Assembly (NCBI GenBank): GCA_002500745.1
Contig: DLST01000015.1
Location: 229,589-293,588, forward strand
Source of the DNA: Sphingobacterium sp. UBA7855
GTDB taxonomy: Bacteria; Bacteroidota; Bacteroidia; Sphingobacteriales; Sphingobacteriaceae
Direction: 5' to 3'
DNA length: 64,000 nucleotides
Positions within the stretch are counted from its first letter, which is position 1; each line of letters starts with the position of its first letter. The position numbers and the translations under genes were made by a program. The notes under the pieces were generated by a model. That model was not told where the DNA came from. It did not search any database and was given only the letters and a program-made list of their open reading frames with translations. Shown in pieces: positions 49,112-57,230 of the stretch.

Positions 49112-49149
49112 TACTAACCAAACAACATGCGCTTCTACTAACCAAACAA
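49112..49149. repeat. 24-bp tandem duplication at the 3' end of radA
   Basis: TACTAACCAAACAA occurs at 49112-49125 and 49136-49149, exactly 24 bp apart, each preceded by GCGCTT with small changes. The second copy spans the radA stop codon (minus-strand TTG TTT GGT TAG). Since 24 is a multiple of 3, the downstream copy repeats the terminal Leu-Phe-Gly-stop in the same frame. Confidence 0.8.
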
Positions 49150-50523
49150 GGCACTGAATATATCCTCTAACTTAGCAACAGGCCGAATGGCAATATTATA
49201 TTTTTTCGCATCGAGGCCTTTGGTATTGAATTTAGAAATAAATATACCATCAAAACCCAACTTTTCAGCCTCTTGTATTCTTTGTTCAATTCGATTTACA
49301 GCCCTGATCTCGCCCGATAAGCCAACCTCACCTGCAAAAGTCAGATTGGAGCGAATAGGTATATCTTGTTGTGAAGAAATAATCGCTACGACTACGGCTA
49401 GATCGATTGCAGGATCTTCCACGCGCAGTCCACCGGCGATATTCAGGAATACATCCTGTGCGCTCAGCCTAAAGCCAAAGCGTTTCTCCAAAACGGCTAA
49501 AAGCATATTTAACCGTTTCGTGTCGTACCCTGTGGAAGAGCGTTGTGCTGTACCAAATGCGGAGTTACTGACCAGTGCCTGCACCTCGATCATCATCGGC
49601 CGCATCCCTTCGAGCATGGATGCAATGGAAACTCCACTAACCGGTTCGTCGCGTTGCGAAATCATAATCTCCGAAGGGTTGGACACTTCCCGCAACCCCG
49701 ACCCCTGCATTTCATAAATTCCCAGTTCTGAAGCCGATCCAAAGCGATTTTTTACGGCGCGCAAAATTCGGTAGACATGGTGACGATCGCCTTCAAATTG
49801 GAGAACGGTATCCACCATATGCTCTAAAACCTTGGGACCAGCAATCGATCCATCTTTGGTGATATGGCCCACAATAAAGACGGGAGTGCTCGTCTCCTTG
49901 GCAAACCGCAACAATTCTGCGGTACATTCGCGAACCTGAGAAACCGAACCCGGAGCGGATTCAATCTGTGCGGAATGTAATGTCTGTATCGAGTCAATAA
50001 CAATGACATTGGGCTGTACCGTCTCGATCTGCTTAAAAATATTTTGCGTGGATGTTTCCGTCAGGATATAGCAATTCGCTTTGGATGATTGTGATAATCG
50101 CTCGGCCCGCATCTTGATCTGCTGCTCACTTTCCTCCCCAGAAATATAAAGTGTCTTGACTTGTGGAATAGATAAAGCCAACTGTAACATTAGCGTTGAC
50201 TTTCCAATCCCAGGTTCTCCACCGATAAGCACCAGTGACCCCGGAACAATGCCTCCGCCAAGAACCCGGTTAAACTCCTGATCAGGCGTGGATATTCGAG
50301 ACTCATCTTGGTAAACAATTTCGTGAATAATAGCTGCTTTATTGGCCCTTTTCGTATTGCCACCAGTTGTAGAACTACGCCATTCGGGGACTTTTGAACT
50401 CCCTTTTTCGACCACTTCTTCAACAAAGCTATTCCATTGCTTACAGGAAGGACATTGTCCCATCCATTTGGGAGATTCATAGCCACAGTTTTGACAGAAG
50501 TATGCTGATTTTGATTTTGCCAT
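49138..50523 (-). CDS. radA: DNA repair protein RadA (Sms)
   Basis: This is a 461-residue ATPase that drives branch migration in recombination. It has an N-terminal zinc finger (CQNCGYESPKWMGQCPSC), RecA-type Walker A GGEPGIGKSTLML, the RadA-specific KNRFGSASELG, and a C-terminal Lon-protease-like domain. Length is standard. Its last codons are duplicated downstream in frame. TAAATTTG at 50543-50536 lies 12 nt before the ATG, giving a very short leader. Confidence 0.96.
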   Translation of the reverse strand: MAKSKSAYFCQNCGYESPKWMGQCPSCKQWNSFVEEVVEKGSSKVPEWRSSTTGGNTKRANKAAIIHEIVYQDESRISTPDQEFNRVLGGGIVPGSLVLIGGEPGIGKSTLMLQLALSIPQVKTLYISGEESEQQIKMRAERLSQSSKANCYILTETSTQNIFKQIETVQPNVIVIDSIQTLHSAQIESAPGSVSQVRECTAELLRFAKETSTPVFIVGHITKDGSIAGPKVLEHMVDTVLQFEGDRHHVYRILRAVKNRFGSASELGIYEMQGSGLREVSNPSEIMISQRDEPVSGVSIASMLEGMRPMMIEVQALVSNSAFGTAQRSSTGYDTKRLNMLLAVLEKRFGFRLSAQDVFLNIAGGLRVEDPAIDLAVVVAIISSQQDIPIRSNLTFAGEVGLSGEIRAVNRIEQRIQEAEKLGFDGIFISKFNTKGLDAKKYNIAIRPVAKLEDIFSALFG

Positions 50524-50535
50524 GCTACGAATTTA

Positions 50536-50543
50536 CAAATTTA
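50536..50543 (-). promoter_or_regulatory. Candidate -7 box of radA
   Basis: Minus-strand TAAATTTG matches TAnnTTTG and predicts a leader of about 9 nt. No -33 TTG is present at the usual spacing. Confidence 0.4.
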
Positions 50544-50666
50544 TAGCCGTTAAAAGCGTATTGATATGGTCGCACGCATTACATCTTACCCAAGCTATTA
50601 CGCATACTTCAATAATGCGGCATGTATACCGGAACGTTACTGAAAAACCTAAAAAAAAAGAAGTGT

Positions 50667-51827
50667 TTATTCTTCATTTTCTTTTAAGATCCGCAAGAAA
50701 TTTTGTCCCATGATCTTCGCTATATCCACATGTGAATACCCTCGCTCCAGCAGTGCTTTAGTCAATAGCGGAAACTTAGAAACATCTTCCAGACCTTGCG
50801 GTGAGGATTCTATGCCATCGAAGTCTGAGCCTACCGCAACGTGATCAATACCAACTTTTTTGACCAGATAATCGATATGATCCAATAATTTCGACAATGG
50901 AGCATCCGCCTGTCGCTGAAGCTCCTTTGGCAAGTTTTCATACATAGACCAAGTACTCAGTTTTGATGTCCCATGATCACCAAATTTACTTCGATATAAA
51001 TTCGTAAGCCTCACATCATAGGCAGGATCCAAAAAACCCGAATAAAAATTTACACCAACCACACCCCCATTGCTCTTCAGCGCCTCCAATTGTGCATCTT
51101 TCAGGTTTCGGAAATGTGGACATAATTCATAGGCATTACTATGGGAAACCAAGATTGGTTTCGTCGATACAGCCAGCACGTCATAAAAGGTCTGTTCGCC
51201 ACTATGGGACAAATCAACCATCATGCCCAGTTCGTTCATCTTGCGGATAACTGTTCGACCTATCTCCGTCAACCCTTTATCTTTAGAATCCATATCATCC
51301 GATTCCATCGCGGCACAACTTGCCCAAGACAAATTATAGTTCCAGGTCAAGGTTAAATATTTGGCACCACGGGCATACAATCGCTCAAGATTATCAAGAC
51401 TTTCTTCAATCATATTTCCACCTTCCACACCGATCAAAGCGGCAATTTTCCCTGTTTTTAATATCGAATCGATATCTCGTGATGACTTTGCCAGACTTAT
51501 TTTATCGGTATTTGCCGCAATCATTTTTTCCAAGGCATCTATTTGGTCATTTGCGTGCTTGAATGCGCCAGTTTTCCATTTTGCATCATCGGACCATACC
51601 GCAAATACCTGCACATCGACACCACCTTCCCGCAACAGCGGCAAATCAGTAGCACCTGTCTTTAACCGTTGACCAATATCTTTCCCATGAAAAATGGATT
51701 CATAGATCACATCATTGTGTCCATCTACGACCACCAGATCGCGATGAAGCTGCTTATAGTCTTGGCAATATCCAATCGTATTCCCTGCTGTCATAGCTAG
51801 CCCTAGCAACATGAGGCTCTTGATCAT
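50667..51827 (-). CDS. Membrane dipeptidase (M19, renal dipeptidase family), exported
   Basis: This is a 386-residue zinc dipeptidase with a signal peptide (1-21). Metal-binding motifs are VVDGHNDVI (HxD) near residue 37, the bridging Glu in GVEGGNM, VDLSHSGEQ and SHSNAYELC histidines, and a C-terminal GSDFDGIE. Members cleave dipeptides, including those with a D-amino acid at the C-terminus. The start overlaps the stop of the upstream serine hydrolase by 4 bp, so the two are translationally coupled. With that neighbour, and ldcA elsewhere in the window, a role in cell-wall peptide turnover is likely. Confidence 0.92.
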   Translation of the reverse strand: MIKSLMLLGLAMTAGNTIGYCQDYKQLHRDLVVVDGHNDVIYESIFHGKDIGQRLKTGATDLPLLREGGVDVQVFAVWSDDAKWKTGAFKHANDQIDALEKMIAANTDKISLAKSSRDIDSILKTGKIAALIGVEGGNMIEESLDNLERLYARGAKYLTLTWNYNLSWASCAAMESDDMDSKDKGLTEIGRTVIRKMNELGMMVDLSHSGEQTFYDVLAVSTKPILVSHSNAYELCPHFRNLKDAQLEALKSNGGVVGVNFYSGFLDPAYDVRLTNLYRSKFGDHGTSKLSTWSMYENLPKELQRQADAPLSKLLDHIDYLVKKVGIDHVAVGSDFDGIESSPQGLEDVSKFPLLTKALLERGYSHVDIAKIMGQNFLRILKENEE

Positions 51828-53548
51828 CGTTGACTTTCATTGATCGATTCATAAATAGCATCCTGAATTCTGCTTCTGATATTCAGATCCAAAAGCTTGG
51901 TACTCACCTGAGGGTGTACCCGATTGGACAAAAAGATATAAATCAATTGATTCTGCGGATCAATCCAGATACATGTTCCTGTATAGCCTGTGTGACCAAA
52001 GACAGAGCTATTAGCGAACTTCGATGGATACTCATTTTTAGGATTGGGATCCCAACGGTCAAAACCTAATCCCCGGCGACTGCTTGTTGATTGCCTGGAT
52101 GTAAATAAGTCAACTGTTTCCGTTTTAAAGTAACGCTCTCCACCATACTCACCTCTATTTAATAACAGCTGCCCATAGATTGCCAAATCGTTTGCGGTAG
52201 CAAATAGTCCGGCATGCCCGGCAATACCCCCCGCCATTGCCGCACCCTGATCGTGTACATAGCCTTCTAACAATGTTTTCCGAAAAGACGTATCTTGTTC
52301 CGTAGGAACAATTTCATCTTTAGCAAAACGTATTCTTGGAAGATAACCAGCGCGCTTCATCCCTAATGGCCTATAGAAGTTTTCCTGGACGTAATCTTGA
52401 AGTGGCTCAGCAGTCTGATGTTCTGCAACTTCCTTCATGACATACATGCTGATATCGCTATATACATAGTTTCCTGTGGGCTTTACCGGAGATTTTAACA
52501 TCTCTGGCCACATGAAATCACGGTAATAATTGTTGAGGATATAGCTATTGTCCGCCATTTTTACTTGATGGTTAGCACCTGGAACTGAAACAACGTCTCC
52601 AGCTTTAAGATATTTATAAAAGGGAATAAAGGGTGTAAAACCGGCCTCGTGCAACATGACGGAACGAAGCTTGATATCCTTCTTATTGGTATACTTTGCC
52701 TGCCAAAGGTAATGCCCCATGGTACTATCCAAATTAATCACATTCCGCTCAGTAAGGCGCATAATGACAGGTGTTGTGCCGGCAATCTTACTGACAGATG
52801 CCAGATCAAAAATATCATTTGTTTTTGTTGGAATATCTTTGGAATAGGTATGGAATCCATAAGATTTCTCCAGCAGAACTTGTCCATCTTTAACGATCAT
52901 GACAACCGCTCCAGGTGTCGCTTGCTTATCAATGGCTTCTTGGGCAATAGCATCAATTTTCTTGGTCAATTTCCCCAGATTCAGATGAGCGCTTGACGCA
53001 GAGCCGTACTGCAGCCTTGTCTGTGTAGTTTTGACATCACCGGCAGTGATTGGGACTCCACCAAAAACTGACATTGCGACGTGACGTTGTCCAGTTTCTG
53101 AAAACGGGGCTAATAGTTCGATCAAGTCAGACGACATGCGCTCAGTTAGCCCCTTTTTGCTTTTTTCATTTTCGAAAAAATGACAAAGGATGACTTTCTT
53201 GTTGTTTAATACAGCCTGTTTCAACTGGGCGAGACAATCTGCATCCAAGTCGTCTTCCTTTCCAGCGACAATAATAGTATTATAGTATTTTATATTTTCA
53301 TCAAATTTACTAAAATCAAAAACTTTAGTGTCCGCATAACGGGCTAACTGTTCTGTAAACACACTATATTTTACTGCATTGGGAACAACAACAGCGATGC
53401 GAAGCCGATCTAGATTTTTCAAAGGCAGCAACTGATCGCGGTTATTAAACAGTATCGTTTCATTCTTAATAGTAGATTTATATTGAGCAAACAGAGGGCT
53501 AATGCAGAACAAACCTGCAAATAACACCCCAAAAAGTCCTTTTTTCAT
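51824..53548 (-). CDS. Serine hydrolase (class C beta-lactamase fold) with an N-terminal GH3-C-like domain
   Basis: This is a 574-residue exported protein with a signal peptide (1-21, ending PLFAQ). Residues about 28-165 resemble the C-terminal sandwich domain of GH3 glycosidases (ILFNNRDQLLPLKNLDRLRIAVV). Residues about 195-565 are the serine hydrolase, with SVSK at 251-254, YSD at 363-365 in place of YxN, and HTG at 519-521. In many Bacteroidota these two parts follow a full GH3 catalytic domain (NagZ-type fusion of nearly 1,000 residues); that domain is absent here. A role in peptidoglycan turnover is inferred. Confidence 0.82.
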   Translation of the reverse strand: MKKGLFGVLFAGLFCISPLFAQYKSTIKNETILFNNRDQLLPLKNLDRLRIAVVVPNAVKYSVFTEQLARYADTKVFDFSKFDENIKYYNTIIVAGKEDDLDADCLAQLKQAVLNNKKVILCHFFENEKSKKGLTERMSSDLIELLAPFSETGQRHVAMSVFGGVPITAGDVKTTQTRLQYGSASSAHLNLGKLTKKIDAIAQEAIDKQATPGAVVMIVKDGQVLLEKSYGFHTYSKDIPTKTNDIFDLASVSKIAGTTPVIMRLTERNVINLDSTMGHYLWQAKYTNKKDIKLRSVMLHEAGFTPFIPFYKYLKAGDVVSVPGANHQVKMADNSYILNNYYRDFMWPEMLKSPVKPTGNYVYSDISMYVMKEVAEHQTAEPLQDYVQENFYRPLGMKRAGYLPRIRFAKDEIVPTEQDTSFRKTLLEGYVHDQGAAMAGGIAGHAGLFATANDLAIYGQLLLNRGEYGGERYFKTETVDLFTSRQSTSSRRGLGFDRWDPNPKNEYPSKFANSSVFGHTGYTGTCIWIDPQNQLIYIFLSNRVHPQVSTKLLDLNIRSRIQDAIYESINESQR

Positions 53549-53742
53549 TCTGCTTTTATCATTTTTTAGGTTCTATCAAATAAAAATACGAATTAAATGA
53601 ACAAGGAATACAGTGAGGTTAAAAAAAATCAATTTTGTTACGTTAAACGAGTCTCTGGATTAAAATGCCTTTTTGTTTTAACCTTAGTGGCACAAGAATC
53701 TTTAAGCGAATTTCAACTAATCTTTGATTACTCAGTTGCAGA

Positions 53743-53773
53743 TTGCATCCTGAAGGTTTTTTCTGTAAGTTTG
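53743..53773 (+). promoter_or_regulatory. Bacteroidota-type promoter of xseA
   Basis: TTG (53743-53745), 20 nt, TAAGTTTG (53766-53773), then 4 nt and the ATG at 53778. The start site would fall at or within a base or two of the start codon, so the mRNA should be leaderless. Confidence 0.7.
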
Positions 53774-53777
53774 ACTA

Positions 53778-55064
53778 ATGCCAGAATTGATTCAAGATAA
53801 AACCATATTTTCCTTACTGGAAGTTAGCCGCAGTATCCAAAAGACACTTGCAGAACGGTATAAGAGTTTGTACTGGATTAAAGCGGAAATGAACAAGCTC
53901 AATCATTATACCCATTCTGGCCATTGTTATCCCGAGTTAGTCGAAAAGCAGGACGGTAAGATTGTCGCTGAAATGCGGTCGATCTTATGGAAAACCGATT
54001 ACCACCGTATCAACAACAGTTTTCTCAAGATTGCCCAGGAACCGTTACGAGAAGGAATTACGATGTTATTTCAGGCAAGTATATCCTATGATCCGATGTA
54101 CGGATTGAGCCTGCGCATCGTCGACATCGATCCGACATTTACATTAGGCGAACTTGAAAAGGAGAAGTTGGACAGCATTCGAAAGTTGAAGGCAGAAGGA
54201 ATCTATGAGTCGAATAAACTGTTGAACTTCCCGGCTGTTCCGAAGCGACTGGCGATTATTTCAGTGGAAACGAGCAAAGGGCTTTCTGATTTTTACAAGA
54301 TTATCAATCAAAACCCTTGGGGTTACCGCATCGAATGCACACTCTTTCCCGCATTATTACAAGGTGACAAGTCTGTGCCTTCTATTATCAACCAACTTGC
54401 CGTTATTGGCGAAAAAATCAGTTTGTACGATGTCGTTGCCATTATCCGGGGCGGAGGTGGTGAAGTCGGTCTTTCTAGTTATAATAACTATTTACTGGCT
54501 CGGGCTATCGCGATGTTTCCCATTCCAGTATTAACCGGCATTGGACATTCAACAAATTATACGGTCAGCGAAATGGTCGCTTATAAGAATGCGATCACAC
54601 CCAGTGAGCTCGCCGACTTTTTGATCCAAAAGTTTCACAATTTCGCTATTCCGGTCGATAAGGCAGCAGAGCGAATACAGCAACTTATAGCTACTCGGTT
54701 TAAAGAAGAGCGCAACGTGCTATCTCAAACGGCAACGCATATTCAATGGGTCGGAAAAAGAGAAATACAAACCACTCGAACGGCCCTTCAGCAATTTCAG
54801 CATGAGCTTAGCGCCTTGATAAAATTGCGCTTTTACGAGCACAAGACAGCGCTGGCGCATACCGAGCGAATTATTCAGCTGGCTGATCCAATTCGATTAT
54901 TAAAACAGGGTTTTTCAATTACCAAGGTGAATGGAAAACTGCTGCAGTCGATTACACAAGTATCACCCGGCGATGTCATACAAACCATACTCGAAGATGG
55001 AGAATTGCTAAGCACAGCGACGGATAAATTTTCAAAACAGGAATTAGACGAAGACGGTGCATAA
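53778..55064 (+). CDS. xseA: Exodeoxyribonuclease VII large subunit
   Basis: This is a 428-residue catalytic subunit of ExoVII, which degrades single-stranded DNA from either end. It has an N-terminal OB-like domain (about 10-120), the ExoVII catalytic domain with RGGGGEVGLSSYNNY and GIGHSTNYTVSEMVAY segments, then a coiled-coil region and a C-terminal strand domain (PIRLLKQGFSI). The xseB gene follows 40 bp later. The promoter is 4 nt from the ATG; TTG at 53787 would be the only alternative start near the N-terminus. Confidence 0.94.
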   Translation: MPELIQDKTIFSLLEVSRSIQKTLAERYKSLYWIKAEMNKLNHYTHSGHCYPELVEKQDGKIVAEMRSILWKTDYHRINNSFLKIAQEPLREGITMLFQASISYDPMYGLSLRIVDIDPTFTLGELEKEKLDSIRKLKAEGIYESNKLLNFPAVPKRLAIISVETSKGLSDFYKIINQNPWGYRIECTLFPALLQGDKSVPSIINQLAVIGEKISLYDVVAIIRGGGGEVGLSSYNNYLLARAIAMFPIPVLTGIGHSTNYTVSEMVAYKNAITPSELADFLIQKFHNFAIPVDKAAERIQQLIATRFKEERNVLSQTATHIQWVGKREIQTTRTALQQFQHELSALIKLRFYEHKTALAHTERIIQLADPIRLLKQGFSITKVNGKLLQSITQVSPGDVIQTILEDGELLSTATDKFSKQELDEDGA

Positions 55065-55104
55065 TTTAGCAATTGGTAAAAAAATTTAAAGAAAGCATAG
55101 CACA

Positions 55105-55326
55105 ATGGAACAGAATTATACCTACACAGATGCCTTTAACGAGTTACAAACTATTGTAAGGGAAATTGAGAATGGTTCAACAAACATTGATGAACTGGCC
55201 GAAAAGATTAAAAGAGCCTCAGACCTTATTCAGGTCTGTAAAGCCAAATTAACGGCGACAGAGGACGAAGTGAATAGTTTATTACAGAAAATATCAGCAG
55301 CAGAAGAGACCAATGATCAAGAGTAG
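55105..55326 (+). CDS. xseB: Exodeoxyribonuclease VII small subunit
   Basis: This is a 73-residue helical hairpin protein of the XseB family (TYTDAFNELQTIVREIENGS..., with an LAEKIKRASDLI helix). Several copies bind along the XseA coiled coil to form ExoVII. It lies 40 bp after xseA, in one operon. Confidence 0.93.
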   Translation: MEQNYTYTDAFNELQTIVREIENGSTNIDELAEKIKRASDLIQVCKAKLTATEDEVNSLLQKISAAEETNDQE

Positions 55327-55356
55327 CTTCTGCAAGATCTGAAAGTCGGCAAAGTA

Positions 55357-55394
55357 GCATTACAGCCAACATTTATTTTTGTTGGCTGTAATGC
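55357..55394. terminator. 14-bp perfect hairpin between xseB and the racemase gene
   Basis: GCATTACAGCCAAC (55357-55370) pairs perfectly with GTTGGCTGTAATGC (55381-55394); the 10-nt loop is T-rich. There is no T-run after either arm, so this is not a canonical intrinsic terminator, though its position between convergent ends suggests that role. Confidence 0.55.
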
Positions 55395-55428
55395 AGGTGC
55401 ATAACTTAACAATTTTCAGCAGGGTGGA

Positions 55429-56175
55429 TTACAATGGCTTTAATTTATCCGGAGCGACCGCACGAATGAGCGCACGCGCTAAAATTCTATTCGGGTCTAT
55501 GATAATCATACCATTGTGATCTCGTTCCGGAATAGCCAAAGGTAACTCTGCACATCCCAAGATAATGACTTGTGCTCCCTTTTTCTTCAAGTCATCCATG
55601 GCCGATAATAAATCCTCCCTCGCCTTATTGGCTATCGGCACAGGCTGTGCTTTTATTCCATATTCAGCATCATAGATTGCATTGTTTACCTTTTCTTGCT
55701 CCGTTCCTTCTGGCGTGACGACATCAAAGCCCTTTTCAATAAAAGCCGCTCGATATAAACTATATAACTGCTCTCCTGCAGTAGAAATAACACCCACCAT
55801 AGTATCAGGATAGTTCTCGTGCACAAATTGCACGGTCTCATGCACAATATGCAATAGTTGCAATGCACTTCCTGTGCGCGCAATTTCCGCTTTAACGAAA
55901 GAAAAAATAGGCTCTGCATGTACGATATTTGACGGAATTGCCGCTATGGTCGCGCCCGCTATTTCCAATTTCCGTAACACCGATGCGATGGCCTTTCCGG
56001 GATTTTCATTGGATGTGTCCAATAAATACGCTTTCCGATCAGGGATCAAATGAGGACAAGAGAACAATAATAGCGGCAAGTGCTCCTGGTCGGATCTTGC
56101 CGCTGTTTCATCAATAATTTTTTTTGTAATATCTAGGCCGCTATAAGGACCAAGTCCACCTACTATACCAATCAT
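55429..56175 (-). CDS. Aspartate/glutamate racemase family protein, one catalytic Cys replaced
   Basis: This is a 248-residue protein of the Asp/Glu/hydantoin racemase fold. It opens with IVGGLGPYSGLDI and has the second catalytic site ILGCAELPLAI (Cys208). The first site, normally CNTAH or similar, reads PSNIVH, with Ser82 in place of Cys, so two-base racemisation as in the usual members is doubtful. It may be a lyase or isomerase, a racemase for another substrate, or inactive. It begins 56 bp after the stop of the SusD-operon lipoprotein on the same strand, so it may be co-transcribed with that operon. Confidence 0.82.
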   Translation of the reverse strand: MIGIVGGLGPYSGLDITKKIIDETAARSDQEHLPLLLFSCPHLIPDRKAYLLDTSNENPGKAIASVLRKLEIAGATIAAIPSNIVHAEPIFSFVKAEIARTGSALQLLHIVHETVQFVHENYPDTMVGVISTAGEQLYSLYRAAFIEKGFDVVTPEGTEQEKVNNAIYDAEYGIKAQPVPIANKAREDLLSAMDDLKKKGAQVIILGCAELPLAIPERDHNGMIIIDPNRILARALIRAVAPDKLKPL

Positions 56176-56231
56176 AATGCTATTTTTATATCCAAGATAT
56201 AACCAATAGCATCAAAAATGGTTTGTAGAAA

Positions 56232-57215
56232 TTACCATTCTATCGATTGATCCTCATCAGGAATCTGTGTATTTAACTGCCGCTCAAGGATCAATGACCC
56301 AGAGACCTTGAATTTGATCGCTGTAGTAGAAACTAAGGTATAATCGGTAAATTCATAGTCGACATTGTTTAAAGTAATATAACGATGTAATAAATAAGGA
56401 CGAACAGCATCCATTTGTTCCGAAATAGTATAACTCGCATCTTTTTTTACAGCAAACTTCATATTTGGGTTTTCGGCTCTAAAGGTCACTCCGCCTGTTT
56501 CATTAAACGTTGCAAAGACTTTATAGTTTTTTCTGTCTTTACGATCTTCATCAATATTCCCCGCATAAAAGAAAATGGTATTTTCATCAACCACGTAGCT
56601 TCTTATTTGACTTTTCACAATCGGTGTTTCACTTTCATGCCCATCCATCACAACTTTTAACGCTGTCCCACTGTACGTTCCTGAATAATTGTTAAATGGA
56701 TTGACACGTAGTAATGCTTTTTTATAATGTTTTCTGGGATTGATTTTGTATTTAGCAGCAGGATCCTCCAAAATCGTCAGCGGAAGCACCCACTTTTCGG
56801 CCATATCAATTCCTTTCAACGAAAAATCAATAGCCATCAATGCTGTATTTTCCCCCGATTTTATATTCACTGTCTGAGGAATAGAAAAATAGCTGTTATC
56901 CAGCTGTTTGTAGTAAAAGTCTTGCCTGGTCTGAAAACGTTGGTAATTCAATATGCCCAGGGTATCTGCATCCACCCCTACACGTACGTCAAGATCCCCA
57001 TCATTTGTTGTCGATCCACTCACTTCCAGCGGCTGTAAAAACGTAGTTTTTTGTCCGTCTTTATAACGGACATAAATATTGGCGACTCCCTCACTTTCCA
57101 AAGGGGCTTTAAATGAGACATAATGTTCAAATTGCTCCTCTTTCCATTCGTCGTTGCAGGCGTTGCAGGCGAATAACACCATCAGGAACAAAAGCTGTAT
57201 AGCTGACTTTTTCAT
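56232..57215 (-). CDS. Surface lipoprotein of a Sus-type operon (BT_3987/DUF4973-like)
   Basis: This is a 327-residue lipoprotein: signal peptide with LFACNACNDE (lipid Cys17 or Cys20), then an N-terminal BT_3987-like beta-sandwich (about 30-170, including HYVSFKAPLESEGV) and a C-terminal domain (about 180-320) that fits DUF4973-type proteins. Such proteins follow SusD genes and are thought to bind glycans at the surface (SGBP). It starts 15 bp after the SusD stop, in one operon. The exact family needs a profile search. Confidence 0.75.
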   Translation of the reverse strand: MKKSAIQLLFLMVLFACNACNDEWKEEQFEHYVSFKAPLESEGVANIYVRYKDGQKTTFLQPLEVSGSTTNDGDLDVRVGVDADTLGILNYQRFQTRQDFYYKQLDNSYFSIPQTVNIKSGENTALMAIDFSLKGIDMAEKWVLPLTILEDPAAKYKINPRKHYKKALLRVNPFNNYSGTYSGTALKVVMDGHESETPIVKSQIRSYVVDENTIFFYAGNIDEDRKDRKNYKVFATFNETGGVTFRAENPNMKFAVKKDASYTISEQMDAVRPYLLHRYITLNNVDYEFTDYTLVSTTAIKFKVSGSLILERQLNTQIPDEDQSIEW

Positions 57216-57230
57216 AAATTTTATAATTGA

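Noticed and set aside
53597..53800. A 67-codon plus-strand frame before xseA
   Set aside because: It overlaps the xseA start and promoter, has no recognisable product, and its composition looks like spacer.
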